Origin: Pycnococcus provasolii
Lineage: Eukaryota > Chlorophyta > Pseudoscourfieldiophyceae > Pseudoscourfieldiales
Assembly: GCA_049487715.1 (NCBI GenBank)
Contig: CP150564.1
Span: 558,001-622,000 of the forward strand
Length of the DNA: 64,000 nucleotides
Direction of reading: 5' to 3'
Shown here: positions 57,117-64,000 of the stretch, piece after piece
Position numbering within the stretch: the first letter of the stretch is position 1
How the letters are laid out: every line of letters starts with the position of its first letter
The notes under the pieces: model-generated
Told to the model about the DNA's origin: nothing
The model's input: only the letters and a program-made list of their open reading frames with translations
Database searches by the model: none
Program-made: the position numbers and the translations under genes

Positions 57117-57372
57117 GCCTCAGCAGTCAGCACGAAAGAAACACTGAGACCTGTTCTCCCTCACTAAGTGGGACATCATATGTACGCCTCCTCAACGTCT
57201 ACAGGTCTTCACCAGTTTGTTCTCCTCAAACGCCTTCCCCCGCGGAGGTCTTACTCTTAGGCCTTTATGCAGCTCTGAGCTCTCGTGGGTGGGTCCCTTG
57301 CACACCCCGTGCCCGTGGGGGACCCGTGAGTGGGTCCCGCGGGTTCATCCTCGGCCCCTGTGGCGAAACTCC

Positions 57373-60364
57373 ATGGACATGGCAGCCTCGCCGTCCCCCC
57401 CTTTGGTGGCGTCCTCGGCCCCTCCTGTGCGCGTGTTCGTCGCGGACGTCAACACGTACGTCTCCAACCACGTCGCGCGCGCGTTCGCTAACCAAGGGTA
57501 CGCAGTCTACGGGTCGCTGCAGCAGCTGGACCCCGCCACGCGCGCGTTCCAGTCGGTGACGTCGCGCTCCGTGCTCTCCGCGCCGGAGCAGACGCCTCCA
57601 GGAAGCAGAGGGCACGTTCACACGCGCCACGGGTACCGACACGCCCAACACCACCACTTCCACCTCCACCACCACAAGCTCGCGTTCATGCGCGCATTCT
57701 GGAACGCAGACGACCCGAAAGCCGTGTTCGCCGCCGCGAACGCCGACATCGTCGTTTTCAACCTCAACAAGCACAAAGGACTCCAAGGGCGCGCAATTGC
57801 GCAGATCATGGCGGAGTGGGCCGACGCGCAGCTCGAGCTGCCCACGGACAGGCAGGCGAAGCGGCCTAAGGTGCTCATTGGCATCACCACTCCACTGACG
57901 TGGGGTGGCACCACCTTCCCTGAAGGCGTGCTCGTTCCTCCGACGTACCCGACGTCGGAGGAGGAGGAAGGCTTCGACCCTCTCTTCGTCCCAGGGCTTC
58001 TTAAGCTCACGGAACAACAGCTCGCGATGCGACGGCCGCTGCCTGCCGTCTTCCACACGGTGGAGGCTGAGGACGTCGTGCTTCGAGCGCACCGACGTAA
58101 CCTGCTCTCCACCGCCGTCGTTTGCCCCGGCGTTATGTACGGCGAGGGCGAAATCACGCCAGGCTTCCAGGCGGCGATGCGAGCGGCATTCGAGATCAAG
58201 CCGACGACGGTATTCGGCGACGGGGAGAACACGCTGCCGACCGTCCACTGCACGCACTTCGGAAAGTGCGTCGTCAAGGTTGCGGAGAATGGCCTGGTGC
58301 GGGGGCCAGAGCTACCCGGCGTCTCCGAGCTGCTTGCAAGGCCGCAGACGAAGGCGCCGCGGCAGCAGTACTTCATAGCCACGGATCCTACCGTCAGCAC
58401 GCAGCGCGAGCTGATGACCGCCATCTCAAGCGCGCTCGGCGACGGCAAAGTCGAACACATTCCGGCGGAGCAGGTGGTGTTGGCTTCAACCTCCGAAAAT
58501 GCAGGCATCATGACGCTCAACTTACCACTCGTACCCAGCGCCGCATTGCCGACGGCGGAGGATGCCTTGGACGGCATGATATCGCGCATGAAGTCCGTCG
58601 CGGACGAGTTTGTCAATCGCAGGGGCGTCAAGCCGTTGCGTGTCGTGCTGTTCGGACCGCCGGGGTCGAACAAGCTTCTCGTGGCGCTCAAGCTTGCAAA
58701 ACGGTATAGCCTCATGTTGATCACGCACGACTCGATTAAGCAGGAGGCGAAGGCTCTGCGCGAGTACTACGACGAGGTAGTCCCCGAGGACGAGGATGCG
58801 CCCGCCCCTCCCCCCTCCCCCGCTCGCGGAGGAGGAGGAAAAGCTAAAGGCTCGCTGCGATGCGGTGGGAGACGGGGAGCTTCCGTGGAGCCTCGAGATT
58901 TCGCTCTTCCGTCGGGTTGCAGGAAAGCTTTACGCTAGAAATCGCGGATATGTCGTCGTGGGATGGCCGGAAACGGCGTTGGCGGCCAAGTCGTTGTTCA
59001 TGAACCTCATCCCAGTGGAACCTCCGCCCAACGAGGATGGCGAAGAGGAACCGCCAGCGCCGGCGGAGGAGGGGGAGAAAGACTTGCCCGAGGAGGATCC
59101 CGAGGAGGAGGATAGTGACCAGGAGGAGGGTGGCGGTAATGATCAAGCGGCGGAGGAGGACACGCCGCCGCCGCCGCCGCCGCCAGAGTACGAGCGCGAC
59201 CCAACCTTCCCTACACACTTCGTGATGGTCGATGAAAAGGACGACTCGATCCTCGAGCGGTGCACGTCGCTATCATCCAATGTACCAAAGCATGTTGCGG
59301 AGCTCGAGGAGCACGCAGATGGCCTCAAGGTGCCAGAGCTAGACAACTTCCTGCCCGACAGTCTGCAGGAAAAGCTGACGGCGTGGCGCGAGGCGCGTGG
59401 CGACGAGCAGGGGAGAGCTGATCGTGCGGAGGCGAGAAGACTTCGCAGAGAGGCACGAGAGCGAGAGCAGAGGGAAAAGGAGGAAGCGGAGCGGATGGGC
59501 ACAGCACCGGCTCCGGAGCCTGAGGAGGAAGCGAATGAGGCAGCTGCGGAAGATGAGGCGAAGGCTGACGACGAGGAGGAGAAGGAGCCTGAGGCGGAGG
59601 AGTCACCACCACCGCCGCCTGTGCCGAGTGGCATGCACACCTTTTTCGTCGAACACGGCGTACCCGTGTTTCATGTGCCCGAGATACCTGTGCCGTACTT
59701 GGAAAATCTGGGAGGTGCACAACCGCCTACTGCAAATGCGGAGGAGGAAGCGAACAACGATGGAGAAATGTCGCCGGGTTCGAAGAAGAAGAAGAAGGCT
59801 GAGTTATACAAGGAAGTACTCACGAAAGCTCGAGAAGATGCTCTGTTCCGCGCGAATGCCGTGCAGGGATTTCTCGGCCACGTTCACAATTTTGACGGAT
59901 TTCAGAGCGACCCTCTGTACGCTGACGAGGAGGAAGAGCGACTGCGACTGCTCGAGGAGGAGGCGAGGCGCCGGCAGGCGGAGGAGGAGTTGTTAAATCG
60001 CGAGAGCGCGGAAAAGGCACGCCGCGAGGCGCTGACTGCTGAGCAGAAGAAAGATGCCGCAGGTAGGTTTAATGGCCAGCTCGAGCTCAGGGGCATGCCA
60101 CTTCGTGGCTTCCTATGCGCCGAAGTACTTCCGCAAGTGACGGAGGGAATGCTAAAGCTCTGCGAGCACAAGCCCTCAAACCCTATCAAGGTTCTTGCCG
60201 AGCACCTGATCGAGGCGGCAAATGAACTTGAGGCGGCATACGTTGACAACTATGTGGCGCGCGACCGCACGCTCGCGGCGAAAGGCGATCCTATCTTCTA
60301 CCGTGGCAAGGAGACTGAAGGTTTTGACCCGCCGCCAGTCTTGAAGAAGAAGTTTGGGCTGTGA
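57373..60364 (+). CDS. AK7: Adenylate kinase 7-like ciliary protein with one apparent frame break
   Basis: About 995 residues if read as one gene. Frame 1 (57373-58938) has an epimerase-like N-terminal domain and the start of an adenylate kinase domain with the P-loop LFGPPGSNKLLVAL and LITHDSIKQEA. Frame 2 (58796-60364) continues the kinase (GELPWSLEISLFRRV, GYVVVGWPETALAAKSLF), then long Glu/Pro-rich linkers and coiled coil, and ends in a Dpy-30-like motif (EVLPQVTEGMLKLC...NPIKVLAEHL). This is the AK7 layout, a ciliary/flagellar adenylate kinase. One C fewer in the C-rich run at 58799-58822 would join the frames. The P-loop reads GSNKL where GSGKGT is usual, so catalysis may be weakened. 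The start is the ATG at 57373; a second ATG is two codons on. Confidence 0.85.
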
Positions 60365-60506
60365 TTCTCTGAAAAAAGAAAAAGAAAAAAACAACAATAA
60401 AAAACAAAAGACCAAAACGACTCCCACGTATCCCTTCACCCTTGGCCAATGTCACGCCGAGTATACAAGAAAAGAAATTTTGTTATTTTTACTAGGGCAG
60501 TGTTCA

Positions 60507-63500
60507 TTACTCTGAGAAGCGCACTTCCTGGCGACTTCCAGATCGTCGCGGCCTCTTTGAGGTCGTCGTCGGTGGCTCGGCATCACCATCCTCGTCATCA
60601 CCGTCCGGGGGTGGTGCGGCAGGCTTTTTGTCTGCGGCTTCTCGACTTCGCTTCTCCCTTATCGCCAATGTCTTCTTGGACTTCTTCTCCATCGTTTCTT
60701 CGTAGTCACCTCGCTCAACCGCACGCTCAAATTGCTGGTCCGTCAACTCGACGTAGGTCACATTTGACTTCGACTTGCGCGATCGGCGCCCGGTAGCCGT
60801 GAATTCCTCCTCCTCCTGTGCCTCCTCCTCCTCCGCCTCGTCCGCTTCGCCGAGCTTGGTGCTCAGCACCCACTCTGGAAGCTCCTCCTTGGTGAGAAGG
60901 CGCGGGGGCAGTTTGCCGCCATGCTTCTTCTTCTCCTCTGCGTCACGATCCGCATCAATCTTCATGAACATCTCGAACTCATCGTCATCGCGGCTGATCA
61001 GGCGGTTCATCTGCTCGTCGTCAGGAATATCAAGCACCTTTTCCATGATGCCCCCAGAATCCTTGATTGCCGCCTCAAGCATCTCCTTGCGCTCTCCAGC
61101 GTTAGCCTTGTCGTTGAACATGCCTGCCTGGATCACCTGCCGGTCGATCTTGCGCTTTTCGTGCGCGCGCTCCAAGATGTCTTCCTCGATGGTGCTTGCG
61201 CTAACGAAAATGAGAACGAGAACCTGCCTCTTCTGGCCGATGCGGTGCGCGCGGTCCTCCGCCTGCGCGTCCATCTGCGGGTTCCAGTCTGAGTCAAACA
61301 GGATGACGGTATCCGCCGTCTGCAGGTTGAGGCCTAGACCACCCGCACGCGTGGACAGCAGGAAGATGAACTTGTCGCTGTCTTTTTGGTTGAACTGCTG
61401 AAGCATCTGCCCACGATCGTCCGTTTTCGTCGCGCCGTCGAGGCGAAGGTACTGGTACCCCGCGTGCTGCAGAAATTCCTCGATGATGTTGAGGTTCTTC
61501 GTCATCTGGCTGAAGAGGAGGACGCGATGCCCTCCCTTCTTGAGCTTGAACAGTACGCGCTCGAGCATGTCAAACTTGCCAGCCGCTCGCGTTAGCTCCT
61601 TCGGATCTCTCTCCTGGAACATGGTGTGCATGCCAGAGTCGGGCTGCAGGTCGTCGAAGAGGTACGGATGGTTGCACACCTTTCGTAGCTGAACCGCGGT
61701 GTTCATGAGAGCCGTTTTTCGCTTCGAGTCGCCAAAGTGCAGTCCGCCTCCCTCGACGATCTGCGTGTAGTAGTGCTTCTGCCAGTAGCTCATGTCGCAC
61801 TTGATGATCTGCGTGACCTTGTCAGGCAGGTCCTTCTCCACCTCCGCCTTCTTACGTCGCAGCAGAAAGGGTCGGATCACCTGGTGCAGGCGGTTGATCA
61901 CGAGCAGCTGCTCCTCCTCTGTCAGCGCCACGTCGTCCTGCTGCCCCTTGAACGGCGCGGCGAACCACTCGTCGAACGAGCCAGAGCTCTGGAACACGGA
62001 CGGCAGGATGAAATTCAGCAAGCTCCAGAGCTCGTGCAGGTTGTTCTGAATCGGCGTTCCCGTGAGAAGCATGCGGTGCTTGAACGAGTACTTGCTCTGC
62101 AGGATAGCCGCGAGCTTCGAATCGGAGTTCTTCAGGCGGTGACCCTCGTCGATGATGATGTACTCCCAATCGATTTTCTGCAGCACGCTGCGATCGCGCA
62201 TGATGAGGTCGTAGTGCGTCAGCACGACGTTGAAGGCTGCGTCACTCATTTCGTTCGCGCGGATCGCCTTGCGTTCCTCATTATTTCCGTCGTAGAGCAC
62301 CGCGACGCACCCCGTATCCTCCTGCGGCAGCCAGTGCATGAACTCGTTGCGCCAGTTGGGCAGCACCGCCTTGGGTGCGACGATGAGGAATGGCCCGCGG
62401 TTTTCCTTGTACTCCATGAGGTAAGCGATGAATGAGATGGTCTGGATCGTCTTTCCAAGCCCCATCTCGTCCGCGAGGATGCCGTTGAGGTTGTTGATGT
62501 ACAGGCTGACCATCCACTGCAAGCCAACGAGCTGGTACGGGCGCAGTTCGCCACCCCTGAGCATTTCCGGCTGCCTTTCCACCTTCTCGGCGTCGCGGTG
62601 CACCGCGTTGTGGTACTGCTTTTGACCGATGAAGTCCGTGTCGTTGATGCCGTCGGCACCCTTGCCATCGTCGCCAGCCGCCTTGTCCGGGCTCTTCACG
62701 GGCGAAGGACCACCGATCATCGGGTGCATGCCCGCACCGGGGGGAGGCACGTCGATCGGGTCGAGCATCTCGATGCCCGATTGCTTACTCGACTCCACCG
62801 CAGCACGCTGCGCCTCCACAGCCGCACCGAGCTTGACGAGGATAGCGTCCGTCTTGCCGAGCAGGTCGTTGACGCGCTGATTCTTCGCAGCCTTGGCCAT
62901 CTTGATGTACTCCTCCATGTTGTCCGCACGCAGCGCCTTGAGGCGCGCCGCCTCCTCTCGCGTCCTGGCATTCTTGGCTCGCTTGTGAAATTGCTCGACA
63001 GCCTCGTACCGCGCCTTTCTTAACCTTGCCGTCTTAAATCGCGCGTCCCGGAAGTCGCGTTGCTGGTTCACGATGTCGTTCATAAACTTGCGGCGCAGCC
63101 GCACCACCTCCGCGAGTGCGCAAACCTCGCGCCTCTGCCGTTCGAGCTCCTGCTTCCGCGCTATGGCCTGCGCCACTGCCATCTGGCGTTGCTGATGCTG
63201 AAGGCGCAGCGTCGCCTCGAGGTATTCCTGCTTCTTGCGCTGCGCCTCGCGCTGCTCTGTTTCGGCGCGAACCTTCGCCTCCTTTTCGGCGATCGCCTTT
63301 GCCACGTTCGGCGGCGGCGTGCCAGCCATGGCTGCGGCGTCGAGAGCGACGAGGCCGCCGTGCAGTGCACCAAGGTGTCGATCGTCGCCGGCGGGCATGG
63401 GCGCACTGCGTCGGAATGCGCGCCAGTCGAACAGAGACGTGACTCGAATGTCCTGCAGGAGCCGCTTTTCGACGAGCACGTGGCTGCGAACACGCCTCTG

Positions 63501-64000
63501 CATCTCTACGAGCTGCAGAGCCTTCCTCTCGTTCAGTGCCGCGAGGCGCGCCTCGGGCGTGATGTGTTCGAGCGGCAGAGCGTCAAGCTCGCTGCAGCGT
63601 CGGTCGTGCCTTGTTTGTGTTCGCCGAAGAAGCTCTTCCTGAAAGCTTGGTGGCAGTGGTGGTGGTGGTTGGTGCGCGGGTGCGGCTGCGTGCGCACCTC
63701 CTCGTGCTACTTGGAGGATATGTGCGGGCACCGCGACATTCCTTTGGATGAGAGAAAGCGCGATCTGCTGTGCCCGTATCTGCTTCGCCTGCGCGGGCGA
63801 GATATCTGCTGGTGCTGCTGCTGGTGCTGCTGCTGTTGTTGTCGTCTTTGCGGCGGCGGCGGCGGCTGTAGCGCGCTCGATAGCCGCGTCGATGGCTCTG
63901 AGAGCCTCTGGTGTGGTTCTCGGCAGTAGGTTGGGTGAGGGGTTCTGTGCAGAGCCGTGGATGAGCGCGACGCGCGGGTGTGCCGCCGCAGCGAGGTTTG
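60507..64000 (-). CDS. Brahma/SNF2-type chromatin-remodelling ATPase, 5' end outside window
   Basis: At least 1,164 residues, open to the right edge with no start in the window. A QLQ-like motif (ISPAQAKQIRAQQIALSLI) lies near the visible N-terminus, then an HSA-type helical region rich in Arg/Lys/Glu. The SNF2 ATPase has DEMGLGKTIQT (Walker A), IIDEGHRLKN, LLTGTPIQNNLHELWSLLNF, and in the helicase C lobe LFSQMTKNLNIIEEF, LLSTRAGGLGLNLQ and AEDRAHRIGQ. A SnAC-like region follows. QLQ plus HSA plus SnAC places it with BRM/SWI2 rather than ISWI or CHD. The C-terminus is acidic then basic (SKRPRRSG) and has no bromodomain, unlike animal and yeast members. It converges with AK7, 142 bp apart. The GTG at 63731 is not a start. 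Confidence 0.92.
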   Translation of the reverse strand, partial: NLAAAAHPRVALIHGSAQNPSPNLLPRTTPEALRAIDAAIERATAAAAAAKTTTTAAAPAAAPADISPAQAKQIRAQQIALSLIQRNVAVPAHILQVARGGAHAAAPAHQPPPPLPPSFQEELLRRTQTRHDRRCSELDALPLEHITPEARLAALNERKALQLVEMQRRVRSHVLVEKRLLQDIRVTSLFDWRAFRRSAPMPAGDDRHLGALHGGLVALDAAAMAGTPPPNVAKAIAEKEAKVRAETEQREAQRKKQEYLEATLRLQHQQRQMAVAQAIARKQELERQRREVCALAEVVRLRRKFMNDIVNQQRDFRDARFKTARLRKARYEAVEQFHKRAKNARTREEAARLKALRADNMEEYIKMAKAAKNQRVNDLLGKTDAILVKLGAAVEAQRAAVESSKQSGIEMLDPIDVPPPGAGMHPMIGGPSPVKSPDKAAGDDGKGADGINDTDFIGQKQYHNAVHRDAEKVERQPEMLRGGELRPYQLVGLQWMVSLYINNLNGILADEMGLGKTIQTISFIAYLMEYKENRGPFLIVAPKAVLPNWRNEFMHWLPQEDTGCVAVLYDGNNEERKAIRANEMSDAAFNVVLTHYDLIMRDRSVLQKIDWEYIIIDEGHRLKNSDSKLAAILQSKYSFKHRMLLTGTPIQNNLHELWSLLNFILPSVFQSSGSFDEWFAAPFKGQQDDVALTEEEQLLVINRLHQVIRPFLLRRKKAEVEKDLPDKVTQIIKCDMSYWQKHYYTQIVEGGGLHFGDSKRKTALMNTAVQLRKVCNHPYLFDDLQPDSGMHTMFQERDPKELTRAAGKFDMLERVLFKLKKGGHRVLLFSQMTKNLNIIEEFLQHAGYQYLRLDGATKTDDRGQMLQQFNQKDSDKFIFLLSTRAGGLGLNLQTADTVILFDSDWNPQMDAQAEDRAHRIGQKRQVLVLIFVSASTIEEDILERAHEKRKIDRQVIQAGMFNDKANAGERKEMLEAAIKDSGGIMEKVLDIPDDEQMNRLISRDDDEFEMFMKIDADRDAEEKKKHGGKLPPRLLTKEELPEWVLSTKLGEADEAEEEEAQEEEEFTATGRRSRKSKSNVTYVELTDQQFERAVERGDYEETMEKKSKKTLAIREKRSREAADKKPAAPPPDGDDEDGDAEPPTTTSKRPRRSGSRQEVRFSE

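Larger units (their letters stand above)
56124..57372. other. 1.25-kb intergenic region rich in tandem repeats
   Basis: Contains TTAGGG-like words, an AGCTCCACCTTGC tandem repeat, and a GAGAGGTGAGAGTTGAGA-type purine tract. The short frames there are repeat translations. No gene is supported. Confidence 0.5.

Noticed and set aside
57265-58257. A 330-codon minus-strand frame
   Set aside because: Antisense of AK7 with Arg/Val/His-rich translation and no family features.
1-64000. tRNA or rRNA genes
   Set aside because: I looked for T-loop-like GGTTCGA words and rRNA-like stretches and saw none with a supporting cloverleaf; a covariance-model search would be needed to exclude them.

Overview
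The window is nuclear DNA of a unicellular eukaryote, most likely a flagellate alga. A Ycf20-family protein with a plastid-type N-terminal extension argues for a plastid. An adenylate kinase 7-like protein with a Dpy-30 tail argues for a cilium or flagellum. A brahma-type remodeller, CDK8/CDKE kinase, PP6 phosphatase, syntaxin and QSOX are eukaryotic, and several genes carry short GT-AG introns (53 to about 215 nt). Interstitial (TTAGGG)n tracts are scattered through the window. The CDK has an SPTAxRE-like helix as in plant CDKE, so a green, prasinophyte-like lineage is possible, but the lineage cannot be fixed from this window.

Layout. 0-12 kb: a secreted Tyr/Lys-rich protein, a cyclic-nucleotide phosphodiesterase, a coiled-coil protein, a prolyl-4-hydroxylase-like oxygenase, Ycf20 and a METTL9-like methyltransferase. 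12-38 kb: an unbroken block of transporters and catabolic enzymes for nitrogen-rich heterocycles. 39-64 kb: a two-membrane-segment protein with PPPY motifs, CDKE, a coiled-coil protein, HINT3-like hydrolase, membrane dipeptidase, QSOX, aldehyde dehydrogenase, METTL21-like methyltransferase, PP6 catalytic subunit, syntaxin, a peptidoglycan-binding-domain protein, a JmjC/cupin protein, AK7, and a brahma-like ATPase that runs off the right edge.

The 12-38 kb block is the main discovery candidate. It holds an NCS2/AzgA-type permease, two SLC43-like MFS transporters, xanthine dehydrogenase, a CodA-type and an SsnA/AtzB-type amidohydrolase, an isochorismatase-family hydrolase plus a tandem two-domain one, a stand-alone domain resembling the C-terminus of allophanate hydrolase, an IPNS-like 2OG dioxygenase, a BBE-type and a GlcD-type flavin oxidase, a creatininase-family hydrolase that may be fused to the latter, and a RidA-family protein. 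Together they look like uptake, deamination, hydroxylation, ring opening and stepwise hydrolysis of purines, creatinine or a similar ureide-yielding ring. No urate oxidase, allantoinase or urease is seen. The pathway assignment is inference from family membership.

Genes alternate in strand far more than chance would give, and many convergent pairs are separated by only 31-143 bp. Three genes (xanthine dehydrogenase, METTL21-like, AK7) have an apparent one-base frame break inside or next to a homopolymer run, which fits residual assembly indels better than three separate pseudogenes.
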